This document shows positions 36,067 to 48,213 of a DNA stretch of 64,000 bases, one piece after another. Source of the DNA: Circinella umbellata (Eukaryota > Mucoromycota > Mucoromycetes > Mucorales > Lichtheimiaceae). The first letter of the stretch is position 1. Each line of letters begins with the position of its first letter. Location of the stretch: contig JAIWNF010000112.1 in NCBI GenBank assembly GCA_025093555.1, positions 1 through 64,000 on the forward strand, in the 5' to 3' direction. The translations under genes and the position numbers were made by a program. The notes below the pieces were generated by a model that was not told where the DNA came from, ran no database searches, and saw only the letters and a program-made list of their open reading frames with translations.

Positions 36067-37914
36067 ATGGAAGGACAAGCGAAAAAAGTACTTGGTGAGC
36101 TTGTCGTTGTAGCAATCAAAGCAGTAAGTTTTTTTTTATTTATTTTTTTGTTTCAAAATAGTATTTCAAGTTAGGAACTTGGAACTGGAAGAAAGGGCAA
36201 TTCATTTTGAAAAAAAAAGAAACTAATTTCATCTTTTTTCAACTATTTAGAAAGAACTACCTAATCGTGAGGTAAAATAGATATAAATATATTGTTTCAC
36301 TATGACTAATTTTATAAAGAGTATTTATTGATATATAAACATATATTATTACAAAACAAATATAGGTTGTAGGCAAACAAGATCCATTTGTTACTTTTCG
36401 ATTAGGTGAAGTAGCCAAGAGAACCAAAACAGATTATCGTGGTGGACAACGTCCTATATGGGATGATCAGGTATTTTGAATAATAAAAGATAGATATATA
36501 TATATATATATATATATTATGATAAGAGCTTCCTCTCCCCTTCCACCCACCCAAGTAACTAACAAAGAAGGGTTATCTTTTTGTTTTTGGTTGTTATATA
36601 GGTTAATTTACCAGTTCCTGAAGGTAAAACTAAATTATATATGCAAGTATTTGATGAAGATGGACCTCGAGAAGATTTGATCTCGGAAGGAGAGATTGAT
36701 TTAACAAACGTATTAAAGGAAGGAGAAGAAGATAGTAAGTATTGTTATCTTTTCTTTGTTCTTTTTTATGGGTATTTCGGTGAATCTATTATCATGCTAA
36801 AAATAATAATAATGAGACTAATAAAAATAATAAAATTACAGATTGGTATCCACTAAAATATCGTGGTAAAAGAGCGGGTGATATTTATATTGAACTTACT
36901 TTTTACTCGGCTGTAAGTTATTTTCTTCTCTTGAAATAAACGCGTGATTAAAGACAAAAAGGAAAAGATTTTTTTTTTCATAATAATTGATAATTATTCT
37001 TTTTTTACTATATACAGCGTACTCCACCAAAAAGACAACCCACGCGATTGTATAATAAACGTCCTGCAGGCGCAGCTTATAATAATTCACGACCTCATTA
37101 TACACCACAACAACATCATCATCAACAACAACAACAATATTTAAGTAGACCACCTCCTGTTCCAACAGCATCCGTATCGACCCCAGCAACTACATCTGTT
37201 GGTCCTCCCATTTATAGACCTCCAGCCCCACGTCCAGGTTATGATCAAAGTGCTACACCTCATATGCCTGCAACAATGACACCTACTTCATCAACTGGTT
37301 CAGCTTCTTCTGCAGGCAATGGAAATTATACAACACATCCTCATTCTGGTGGTCATCATCAACATACTTCATCACTCGGCGGAGGCTATCCACCTGCTTC
37401 CGGTTATCCGCCATCTCAACCCAATATGGGATATGGTGCTCCACTCTTATCATCTTCTTATAGACCACCTACAGGATCACCAGGATATGGTGTACCACCA
37501 CCAAGCAATGGTAAATTTTAAAAGTGTTTGGGAATGAAAAGAAGAAGAAAAAAGCCAAGATGATTCATATATACTAACAATAATAATAATAATAATTTTA
37601 TTATAGGACCTCCCATGGGATTTCATGCACCTAGTCCATATCCACCACAGCAAAATCAACCATCAGGTCCATATCCACCTTCTCAATCAGCATCTTCTAT
37701 GAGTTTCCCAACTCCACAGCCTTATAATGCTGAATATCAACCCCATCATAATCAGCATACAGGTCAACCTTTTGCTGCTGCAAATAATCATCCTCAACAA
37801 TCACCTTATCCTTCCACTTCTGCTGGTTATCCTCCCACTTCTGCCGGTTATCCTCCTACACAAGGTGGTTATCCACCAACACATCAAGGTTATCCACCTT
37901 ATCCAGCTCATTAG
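36067..37914 (+). CDS. C2-domain protein with Pro/Tyr/Gln-rich tail (Inn1/Fic1-like)
   Basis: Seven exons (36067-36123, 36251-36271, 36366-36470, 36602-36734, 36842-36912, 37018-37510, 37607-37914) join to 395 residues. Residues 8-125 are a single C2 domain (GELVVVAIKAKELPNREVVG, KQDPFVTFRLGE, LYMQVFDEDGPREDLISEG, DIYIELTFYS). Only some of the acidic Ca-binding positions are present (KQDPF, DEDG), so lipid or protein binding may be calcium-independent. The remaining ~270 residues are disordered, with His/Gln runs and repeated Gly-Tyr-Pro-Pro-Thr units near the end (SAGYPPTSAGYPPTQGGYPP). A C2 domain plus a PxxP-rich tail is the layout of cytokinetic ingression proteins Inn1/Fic1, which bind SH3 proteins at the division site. 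That role is inferred from architecture only. The second exon is just 21 nt. Confidence 0.8.
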
Positions 37915-38112
37915 AAAACTATTCATACCATTCATTTCCTTTTTTTTTATTTTCTTTTCCCAATAATAGCAAAAAAAGAGAATTCAATTTTTTTTTCATG
38001 TATAATAATCGATATAACAAAAACATTTAGTTCCCCAACCTATATCCCCCAACTGTTTTTTTTTACATTACTGTACTAATTTTATTAGTACTCGTTTTTT
38101 TTAATACAAGCT

Positions 38113-38152
38113 ATTTATATATTATATTATATTATATTATATTATATTATAT
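38113..38152 (+). repeat. ATATT pentanucleotide repeat
   Basis: About seven tandem attat units lie in the spacer between the convergent C2-domain gene and TSC13. Confidence 0.85.
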
Positions 38153-38174
38153 AATCGACGTTTATTATTTTTGT

Positions 38175-39393
38175 TTAAGCAATAAAAGGAAACATGGCCT
38201 TTCTGTTACGAGGATAATCTTTAAATTCTTTCTTGTAATTCTTATGTTTTTTGACAGCCCAAACATACATTTGACCAGTAGCAACAATATTAAAGAGCCA
38301 AGCTATGAAAAAAAAATATAATTTAATACCATTTTTTTTGGGTTAATTTGATTTAACTTATGCTAAATATTTTATTTCTTACCACTCCAACTAGTAGAAA
38401 GGAAACAAACGACAGTCCAACCAATGGTTTCAAAGAAATAATTTGGACAAGAAACCAAATCAAATCCATAACCAAAAGGAATAGCACGACGACGTGTACC
38501 AGCAGGACGTAAGTTACGTAAAGTAATATGTGTTGCCAAGTTGGATAATTCAGCCCACTAAAAAAAACAACCATCCTCGAATATTAGCTTTCTTTTTTCT
38601 ATAGAATTTCGATTCAAAAGTTGGGAAACAAAGGGAAGAAAACTTACCGCCCAAACAGCCACTGAACCATAAAGCCAAACATCACTACGAACACTAGCTG
38701 CCTTACCAGCAGCAAACCAAGGACCATAAACCCAATAAGCCAAATTAATACCTGATAATAACCAATAATGACCCGAGTTTTTGAAAACGTTTAAGAAAGG
38801 CATAGTGCCATGAGAGAAACGATGAACAAATAAAGTTTCTAATTCACGTTTTAAGAAATGGGCCATACACATGTAATAAACTGTGGTTTGCATAGGAGAA
38901 TGTTGAAAATCGGCACCATAAAAAAGTTTACTGGCATAATAAAAGATGGGATGAATAAGTAATGGACCACCATATTCGATTAAAAATACTGTACGCCATC
39001 CAATTTGAGGACCTATATAAATGTATAAATATTTTTTTTGGGGGGGGTTGCATATATATACAATGAATAAAGTTAGTTTCTAATTATAAAACACCTTTTC
39101 TGAACGCGTTTGTCATGGTCTTTTTTTTTAACGAATAAGAATTACTTGCCGAGATCTTTGAATTGAATAGTAGCACCATCAACAATACCGGCTTCAGCTA
39201 AAGTTTTATCCACATCAAGTGCTTTTTTATCAAGGTCAGTTAATCGTTGTCTGTCGGGATAATATTTGGGAAACTTCTTTTCAATGGCTAACGCGACATC
39301 TTGAACCTTAATAGATTCAGGAGTTCCTTCCAATTCAAGTGTAATAGGGAACTTTGTCGACTTTGGGTTTCTAGAAGCAATTGTAAGCTTCAT
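38175..39393 (-). CDS. tsc13: TSC13/TECR very-long-chain enoyl-CoA reductase
   Basis: Four exons (39393-39150, 39012-38648, 38557-38383, 38302-38175) join to 303 residues. The N-terminal ~80 residues are the ubiquitin-like domain typical of the family (MKLTIASRNPKSTKFPITLE ... IQFKDLG). It is followed by DLGPQIGWRTVFLIEYGGP, transmembrane helices and the steroid-reductase-like C-terminal half: LRNLRPAGTRRRAIPFGYGF, DLVSCPNYFFETIGW, and the ending YPRNRKAMFPFIA. The enzyme performs the last NADPH-dependent step of each fatty-acid elongation cycle in the ER membrane, feeding sphingolipid synthesis. The first intron has a GC donor (G|gcaagt at 39149); only this junction restores the invariant KDLGPQIGW, and it would otherwise look like a stop two codons later. 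Confidence 0.95.
39013..39149 (-). other. GC-AG intron in TSC13
   Basis: The donor is gcaagt, the canonical GC variant of a U2 intron, and the acceptor is tatatag. Splicing here gives Asp-Leu-Gly-Pro-Gln. The nearby gtaatt would shift the frame. Confidence 0.85.
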
Positions 39394-40128
39394 TTTTGTT
39401 TATCTGGTGCGAGGATAAAAAAAAAATTAACAAAAGAGTTGTCAAAAAATAATAATAATACAAGGTTGAGTTTTATCGGATTTTTTTTTTTTTGCTTTAT
39501 TACACATATAGAACCCAATTTTTGAGCAAAAAAAAAAGAGTGTAAGGAGAAGGGTCGGTCTATTAATCACATGTGAAGCCTATATAAATCATGACTTTTT
39601 TTGTCCTTCTTGTTTCTACTAGTGAAAATTCTACGTAGTTCAGGCACTAGTTAGTAATATCGAATTGAACATTTTACAATTGATGAATTGTTAAATAACA
39701 AGAATGTGTCTCTTATCATATCAATTAAAAAAATACTTTATCTATTTTTCATTACGTACAAATGAATTTATTTATTGTTGAAGCAAAATTTATTCAATAT
39801 ACAAGAGATGAGAAGAAGAAGAAAAAATATATATGCAAAAAAAAAATATGCGGGGAAAGAAAAGCAAAGAGGATGTAGCTAGGTACGTTGATATAGTAAA
39901 ATGAGAGAGAGTTTTGATAAATCCGTATTAAGGTACGTAATGCTATATGTATAGAATAATCTAATATATATAATTGGCGAAATATTATAAAAAGAAAAAA
40001 TAAATGGTATGGTAAAGATGAAAAGTTGTTATATATCCCTGTTAAGAAAATGTAGTGCTTTTTTTTTGCTAATGGTATGGTAAAAAAAGAATATAGTTGT
40101 ATGTAATAATGGTAGTAGAAGAATAAAT
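39394..40128. other. TSC13 promoter and nitrite reductase 3' region
   Basis: 735 bp with A/T runs and no supported gene. The TSC13-proximal part serves as its promoter and the other part as the 3' flank of the nitrite reductase. Confidence 0.5.
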
Positions 40129-43100
40129 CTACCATTCCAAAGTCTTATCACCACAACCATTACCAGCCGTTCCACAAGAAGGTGCATCTTGCATAGATAC
40201 AATCGCTGGTTTTGACATACCACGTTGTATAATTGTTCGTCCAGATCCAAGAGTTTCATCAAGTTCTTTAATAGAAGGTACACTTAAATAAACTTGATCA
40301 CTTTCTACCTTGACATCAAAAGTTTCAAGTTTATATTTTTCTTCTTCCCCAGGCACCATACAATCACCTGTGGCAAGATCAAAGTTCTTCTTATGCATTG
40401 GACAAGAGACATAAGGAGTATGGCTGGGACCATTACCAAGTAATCCAGAAGCAAGAACCAAAGCACGTTTATGTGGACACATGTTTTGTGTAGCATACCA
40501 TTTGTTACGTGTATGGAAAACAGCAATTTGAACATTACCGATACGGACTACCTTGCCTTCATCCATGGGGAATAAGTCAGTACTACCTACAGATAACCAA
40601 CTATTCTTGTCGTTCACCACACTCACTTGACCTTCTTTTTCATCGCGTGTTAATTTCTTCATTGGAGGTAATTCTTTAGGCCAATCTGCAGGACGACGTT
40701 GACCTCGTTCATCAATCATTTCAATCACTGTATCTCGTTCATCAGTGTTAACAAATGCATCAAAATGTTTACGGCGTGTTGGATCACGCACTACAGTTGT
40801 CCATTCACATTGATAGGCGTCAATCAATTTTGCCATTTGTTTTTCTAGTTGATCAGCAATACCCAAATGATCTTCAACAACAATTTTGCGAAGATAATGA
40901 ATACCTCCTTCCATTTTTTCAAGCCAACGGGCTGTACGGGTTAATTTATCAGCCGTCATAATGTAATACATTAAGAATCGATCCAAATACTTGATGGCTA
41001 ATTCTTCGGATACATCAGGAACCAAAAGCTCAGCGTGTTTGGGTTTAGAACCACCATTACCACAAACATAAACATTATATCCTTTATCGGTAGCAATCAA
41101 ACCAAAATCTTTGCCTTGGGCTTCTGCACATTCACGAATACAACCAGATACACCGCCTTTCAGTTTATGTGGAGATCGAATACCTTTGTATCGGTTTTCG
41201 AGCTATCAAAATTAATTTTATTCATTGATATGTTAATTTTTACGTGATAATTTCAAAATTGCCAATAATAATAATAATAATAAAAGAGGGTTTTTACCTG
41301 AATAGCAAATCCAACAGAATCTTGTTGACCATAACGACACCAAGCAGTTCCTACACAACTTTTGACAGCACGTAATGATTTACCATAGGCATGTCCACTT
41401 TCAAAACCAGCATCAACAAGTTTCTCCCAAATATCAGGTAAATCTTCTTTTCGTGCACCCACTACAAACAAAAAAAGTAAATATATAAATAATTAATTAA
41501 AAAAGACAATTTTTAAATAGACTTGTACATATAAAAAAAAGAAATATCTACTTACTGATATCAATACGTTGAGCACCTGTAATTTTTGTATAAAGATTAT
41601 ATTCTTGAGCAACACTTGCAATGACACCCAATTTCTGGGGAGTGACTTCACCAGCTGCAATACGAGGCACGATACTATATAATCCACCTCTTTGAATATT
41701 GGCCAAATACCGATCATTGGTATCTTGCAAAGGACGTAATCCAGGATTCAAAATATGTTCATTCCAAAGACCTGCCAAAATACTTGCGATGGCAGGTTTA
41801 CATACTTCACAGCCCACCTCTGTAGTAGTCACAAGAACACCTTCCGCACCTGCATGCTGAATAAAATCATCAAATGTTTTTAATTCCTTCAATTGACCAA
41901 TAGTAAACAATTCTTGACGACTGTATTTAAAATGGGCACACAAGGAATGACTAATCACTTGTCCAGAAGCTTTCATTTCTCCTTCAAAAATTTCTTGCAC
42001 TTGAGGTAAACAACCACCACAGCCAGTACCAGCTTTAGAAAAACATTTGACTTGATTGACATTTTCACATTTTTTTTCTTTGATAATTTTACGAATGTGA
42101 CCTTTGGTGACATTATTACAAGAACAAATTTGAGTATCGTCAGGTAATGCATCTGCGGATTGAACGGTATCATTGCCTTGAACACCTAAAATAAGTTCGG
42201 AAGGAGGTGCTTGTAATCGTTTGCCTGATCGAACAAGAGATAGAAGTTTGGAATAATCATCGGTATCACCCACCATCATACCACCTAGTAATTTTTTACC
42301 ATCTTTGGTGAAAATGTATTTTTTATAAACACCACTGAATGGATCACGATAAGTGAGGGGTTGTGTTTTATTCTCATCAGGAAAACAATCACCGAAACTG
42401 GCTACATGAACACCTAAAAGCTTCAGTTTGGTTGACATATCAGCACCACGGAAACCTGCTTTACGTGATTGATTAAGTCTTGTGGTCAGGTTACGAGCCA
42501 CCACTTCAGCCATACTAATTATTAAAATAATGTTTATTTTGGTTAATTTTTATCAATCACTTTTTTTAAAAAAAAAATAACTCTCCACGAAAAAAAAAAA
42601 AGTTTTTTCCAGTAGAAAACTTACTCATAACCTGGAGCAACAAGACCATAGACCATATCATGATGGGAAGCACATTCACCAATAGCAAAAACATTTGGAA
42701 TAGACGTTTCAAGACAATCATTGACTTCAAATCCACCTCGAGTAGCACGTTTCAATTGAGGTGTTGTTTGAGATAAATTATCTCGAGGACGAATACCAAT
42801 AGCATAAATAGCCATTTGAGAACTATGTGTATCCCCACTCGCTAACTTGAATGATTTTAAATTTAATTCTTCATCTCCTTCTAATTCCATAGGACAATCA
42901 CCAATAAACGATTTCAATCCCAATTTTTCAATTTCAGCTTCTAAAACACGGGAAGCATCACCATCTAATTGACGTGCCATTAAACGATCCGATCTTTCAT
43001 AGATACTGACTTGTAGACCCAAGTCTTTGGCTGCTTTAGCAGCTTCAAGACCTAATAAACCACCTCCTACAACAGAAGCTTGGGTGACATGTTCACGTTT

Positions 43101-43723
43101 AGACCAGGCCATAATGTCTTTTAAATCTTGTAAAGTACGATAAACGAACACGCCACCATATTTATCCAAAGTAACACCAGGAGGTAATGCAGCAGATGAT
43201 CCAGTCGCTAACACTAAAATGTCATAATAAACCCATCCAGAAAGTCGGGTACGGACACGTTTAGATTCAGAATCAATTTCTTCTACTGGATCACCGAGTT
43301 CGACTTGCACTTGATTATCAGTATACCATGCTCTTGGTTGCATGAGTTGTTGCTCAACATTACAATGAGAAAAATATTGAGTAAGACCAACACGATTATA
43401 AGCAACTATTTTCAAAAATAGGAACATAATGTCAATAAAATATATCCACTTTTCTATGTATTTGATATATATCAAAAGGAGGGTGAGGGAGAATTGATAT
43501 TTTACGTACCTTCAGGCTCTTCTGAAAATACTCGAATTTGGTATTGTTTTGTTTCATCATAATCAAGTATTTTTTCAATAAATGAACAAGCAACCATGCC
43601 GAGGCCAACAACTATAATTTGTTTTTGTGATAATGTATCTGGTACATCTTGTTCATGACTGGCAACTTCTGAAGAAGGAGGAGATGAAAAAGTATCAGAT
43701 GGTAACACTGTATTAGGAGGCAT
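40129..43723 (-). CDS. niiA: Assimilatory nitrite reductase [NAD(P)H], siroheme type
   Basis: Five exons (43723-43510, 43405-42625, 42514-41556, 41461-41298, 41202-40129) join in frame to 1063 residues. Order: FAD-binding pyridine nucleotide oxidoreductase region (IIVVGLGMVACSFIEKIL; SVVGGGLLGLEAAKAA; NVFAIGECA); a BFD-like 2Fe-2S domain (CSCNNVTKGHIRKII, GTGCGGC); the ferredoxin-like and siroheme/4Fe-4S domains with cluster cysteines in SCVGTAWCRYG and GGVSGCIRECAEAQGKDFG; and a C-terminal Rieske domain (CPHKRALVL, CPMHKKNFDLATG). It reduces nitrite to ammonium in the cytosol with six electrons. All cofactor motifs are intact. It lies head-to-tail downstream of nitrate reductase, with GATA-like sites about 550-640 bp upstream. 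The gene symbol follows Aspergillus usage. Confidence 0.96.
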
Positions 43724-45298
43724 TTGATAGAATAGTGAAGTATATATATATATATAAAAGAAAAAGAGATGTTTTAATTTTAAAAAGTAAAAGAGAAAGA
43801 ACAAAAAAAGTGATGGATGGTCCTCCCCTTTTTCAAGTTTATTTGAAAAGAGATGTAACTGAGATCTATAATGCTATTTAAACCCGCCAAAAAAAATAAA
43901 ACATGTTATATTATCACCTTAATCACGTGAGAGAGAGAGAGAAAGAACAAGATGAAATTTTATAGATGATCCATTTGTTACATTTAGAATTTTTTTTTGT
44001 TCTTATCAAAGAAAATTGAAGTTACTTTGAGAGGGAGGGGGGAGAGGGTGTGTAGTGGAAGGAATCAGTACCGGGAATGTTTAAGTGTTTACGCGATTCC
44101 GGTTATCTTTTTTTTTATTTGCTATATAATTTAGGAAATATTTTTGGGGGGAGGGAGGGTTGGTTGAATGGGATAACACTTTATTATATCATAGATAATA
44201 AATCCATAGAACATTTTGTTATCTTGGTATGCAGAATATATATAAAAAAAAAGAATTAGAATGAGTGTACAGTTATCTCGGATAAGGTATCCAACTATTT
44301 AAAAAAGATAAGCTCATGCCTTAAAAGATTGTTTGTTGCCAATTTAGGAAAGCTTATCTGCAATTCACCCCCCCCCCGAAGAATTGGTATCAAGTGTGTA
44401 ACCTTTCTGAATATATGCCATAAAACATGTTGTCTTTTTTTTAAAAAAGAGTCGGGGGATAAGAAGAATATAGAACGAATGATATTTTTAATTTAAAAGA
44501 TCAAATAATTAATCTATAAAATTGAGAAGAAATACTGTTTAAAACAATTTTATTAGTCTAAAAAAAGAAATGAAGTTGATAAAAAATGATAGGTGATGGA
44601 ACGGGATGACTCAATAAGTTAACAAACAAATAATCTTTTTTTTTCGGGGGGAAGGGGTCGAATTACCTTTTTATTTGTTTGTTTGTTAAATCGCTCAAAT
44701 GAAGAATCAGAAAAAAAATACTTTCAATTTTTTGTGTGTATGTTCATGGTTACCCGAGTCTTTTTTTTTTCTTTTATCCATGTACGAACATTATTATTAT
44801 TATGCAAGATAAGAAGTTTTATTTGTTAACATATTTAGTAATGTCTATAAAAAAATTTGATGATCAGTTTAATGATACGTATCTTTTTTTTTAAGAAGAC
44901 TGCATATGAAAATTAATATGTAAAAGTTATTCCGGATGGAATTGATCAGACTGATAATACTTTTATTACGTATGTCCTTATTTTTATATTCGTTTTTAGA
45001 ACAGAAAGAAAGAAAAAAAGTGGTGTGATGATATATTTATTTTATTATTATAATAAAGAAATGCAAAACGGAGGGAGGATATATAGATTGAGAAGAGGAA
45101 AAATAAAGTAACAATAAAGGTATGCTACATATAAGATAAAGAAGGTAATAATGATAATATAAGAAGAAGAAAATGCAGAGATGAAGATGACTGTAAGGTG
45201 AAATAATATAAAGAATGTGAATGGAAATAATTATGTGTATTAAATAAGATTGGAAGGGTTAGGAAAGAGAAAAAAGAATCATGTGTTAAAAACATATT
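43724..45298. promoter_or_regulatory. Nitrite reductase promoter / nitrate reductase 3' region
   Basis: 1.6 kb with no gene. At 44273-44359 there are four HGATAR-type motifs within 90 bp: two form a near-palindrome ttatctcggataag (44273-44286), then agataa (44307-44312) and ttatct (44354-44359). This is the arrangement expected for AreA/NIT2-type GATA factors, which activate nitrite reductase under nitrogen limitation. The function is inferred from motif and position. Confidence 0.45.
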
Positions 45299-48213
45299 TT
45301 AGAATACAAAGATATTATTAGATGCAAATAGTTTACCCATTATTTCAGATATTAAAGGTTTACAACAATCATCAATCATAGCTTGTCCACCACAAAGTAA
45401 AACCATTTTTTCTTCATTACTACTATCATTTTCATGAGGAAACATATGATCTTGTAATTCTTTTAAATTCAAACGACCTACACCCTGTTGCCATTCATCA
45501 TTCGGTTTTTGAGATAAAATATATCGAATATGAAATTTCTTGGGACCTATCATTTGTTGAACTTGTTCAATTTCCTTTGATAAAACAAGATCTTGAATGG
45601 TTCGGACACAATAAATAAGAGAAACATGAGGAGGCTCACGGTCATGCCGTAAAGCATCTATAATTTGCCACATGGGAGTAATACCCGTTCCACCGGCTAT
45701 CATACATATATATTTTGTATGTTGGGAAGGTTGACGCATTAAAGAATAATTACCCTCTCCTTGATATTCATATTCACCAAGAGGACCTTTAACATCAATG
45801 GTTTCACCCACACGTAACTTGTCTAATAGTTGAGTAAATGCACCCCCAGGTGTATTGCCTTCAGGGAAATAAATTTTGATTAAAAATTCAACAAAACCAG
45901 GACCACAACGACTTGGAGTATAAGCACGCATTCTCGTTTTTACAGGAGCATCTCTACTTGTTTGTTCTTGTGGTAATTTCAAATAGACATGGTGTCCAAT
46001 AGGTAAGCCGAAATCTTGTTGCTGTGTTGCTTCATCAAATACAAATCGGAAAATCCGAATCGAAGGAGATAAATATTCTTTAGTATCTAAAACCATTTGT
46101 TTCCATTGTTTTGGATTCAAAAAAGGTGGCATTTCTTCAAAAGGTGTTGGTGGCGCTGAAATAGACGTTTCGGTTGTGTGACTCTTTTGTGATTCAGAAA
46201 CGCTGACAGTGGTACTTAGTGAAGCAATAGAGGATTCTTCATCATTATTACTAACGACTTGACCAATAAGATAATCACGTAACATATCATGTGCTTTACT
46301 AGAATGAATAGCATCAAATTCTTCAGTACAATCAGTACCACCCGTGATTAAAATACTAGATGCACCTCCTGGATGATCTTTTAAAAACGGTGTACAATCA
46401 TAGACTAGATCACGAACAATAATCCAACAATCGGTTTCTGAATCATGTTTTTCGACTTCGGCCATAGTATAGGTAGTTAATACAGATTTATCGGGAGGAG
46501 ATGGACCATTAGATGATGTATTTGTAACAGATTCTTGTTTTAATTGACGTTCCATCCAACCAGGCGCTTCTTTACCATCGACGGTAGTAGGATGTTCGCA
46601 ATAAATAGATAACGTAGGTTCTCTTGTCAATGTCAATTTGACACGAAACCAACAATTATTCATCATACCCATAAGGTTCCAAGTCAAATTTTCTGGCTGG
46701 GTATTTTGGGATTCATCCCATGCACGAACGACCATTTCTTCAGCACGGACAAGGTCAGCTACTTCAATATCGATATGCCACAGGACCCAGCACCAATGGC
46801 GCGATTTTTTATAATAGTTGGAACCTTTCATTTCACCATACTGACTTGCTACTTCATCAGCAGAAGGACGTGTAAAATGAGCTAAAAGCCAAGTCTTGCC
46901 ACCGTCAAGAGATACTTCAACACGAGTAATTTTACGATTCCCACCCGTATAAGCGTAACCACGGGCAGTAAATGTATCTTGAAGATTGTGAAGTTGAATG
47001 AAATCGGTATGACTTGGTGTAGTAATACAACTATTGATGTTAAGATCATAAAGTGTATATTCAGGTCGTTTCCACCAGCCTTCATTAGTAGCTTGTTCGG
47101 GAGATTTGACTTGGGTTGGCATTACTTTGTTGTCATTATCATGGAATGGGTTTTGCGATTCATTTTCACTTGCTTCAATTGTTTTAAGCCATTTGACACT
47201 ACGACCACCAATACAGCCTGGAATAATAACTCGAAGTGGATAACCATGATCAAGTGGTAAATCTTCACCATTCATTTTATAAGCCAGCATAATATCATAA
47301 TGATCAGACATGGCACGGTTAGCAGCAACAGATGTTCCATAGGCTCCCTAATTTATAATTATTATTTTGTTGGTACTTAGACGAAATATATATAGTATTA
47401 AAAATAATAAATTCGAATATTTACCTTTGAGGTATTATCAGAACCTTCAAAACAAATATAGAATGCATTTTCTTGAAGACCACCAGCGAATTGATTAATG
47501 ACATCGCGAAGGTATACACCAGTCCAACATGCAGTACTGACACCTAATATAAGTAATACATATATAAATAAAACATATAAAGCTACGTAAAAATAAAAAT
47601 AAGAATAAGAATTACCAGCAGATCCCCTATATAAATAAAGTTATGGAGATAAATGGTTTAATTAGTTATAACTAAATTTCAAATTAAGAAAGATAAGGGT
47701 GAAAAGTATTTTATATTTACCATGCAAAACCAATAGATTGTTTCACCATATTTTGTTCTTTACGTCGATTACCAGCACACACCATTGTTACAGGTAAAGT
47801 TGTTGAAGGCATTGAAAGAATATCTTGCATTGTAATTATTATAGGGTTATTGACCAAACCTTTAATTTCTAGTCGATGTTCATCCAAATTTAATTGAGGT
47901 ACAGGACCATGATTACGAACAAAATGTAATTGATTAGGAGTTACATAACCACTTTGTTCCAATTTTTTTAATTGTGGTTCTATATATATAAATTATTATT
48001 AATACTCAATCTTTCTTTCTCTTGATCAGAAGTATATAAGAGATAAGAAAAAAAAGACAATTTACCAGCATTAAATGGATGTTTGCCAGTAAGTCGAAGC
48101 ATAGACGGATCTCTTAATACATGTTCATCTGGTGTATTAATATCTCGTGGATCAACAGTCATAATAGGTTGAAGAAAGTCTTTATTATTTTGTTTATCTT
48201 CAAGATTAACCAT
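45299..48213 (-). CDS. niaD: Assimilatory nitrate reductase [NAD(P)H]
   Basis: Five exons (48213-48066, 47979-47721, an 11-nt microexon 47626-47616, 47543-47425, 47347-45299) join in frame to 861 residues. Order: molybdopterin domain with the Mo-ligand Cys in MVCAGNRRKEQN, GSAGVSTACWTG and PGCIGGRSVKWL; dimerisation domain (TARGYAYTGGNRKITRVEVS, MGMMNNCWFRVK); cytochrome b5 heme domain with axial His in HPGG and SSKAHD; then the FAD domain (RMRAYTPS, GPLGEYEY) and NAD(P) domain (MIAGGTGITPMWQI, LLCGGQAMID). It reduces nitrate to nitrite in the cytosol and hands nitrite to the neighbouring nitrite reductase. Length equals the fungal norm. It is transcribed divergently from the nitrate transporter, across a 1.67-kb shared promoter. 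Confidence 0.97.
47616..47626 (-). other. 11-nt microexon of nitrate reductase
   Basis: The bases gggatctgctg are flanked by tatatag upstream and gtaatt downstream. Including them gives Trp-Gly-Ser-Ala-Gly-Val-Ser, the conserved Moco-domain segment. Skipping them breaks both frame and motif. Confidence 0.88.

Noticed and set aside
36896..37189. Minus-strand Val-rich frame over the C2-protein tail
   Set aside because: Shadow of the Asn/His/Gln codon runs in the real plus-strand exon.
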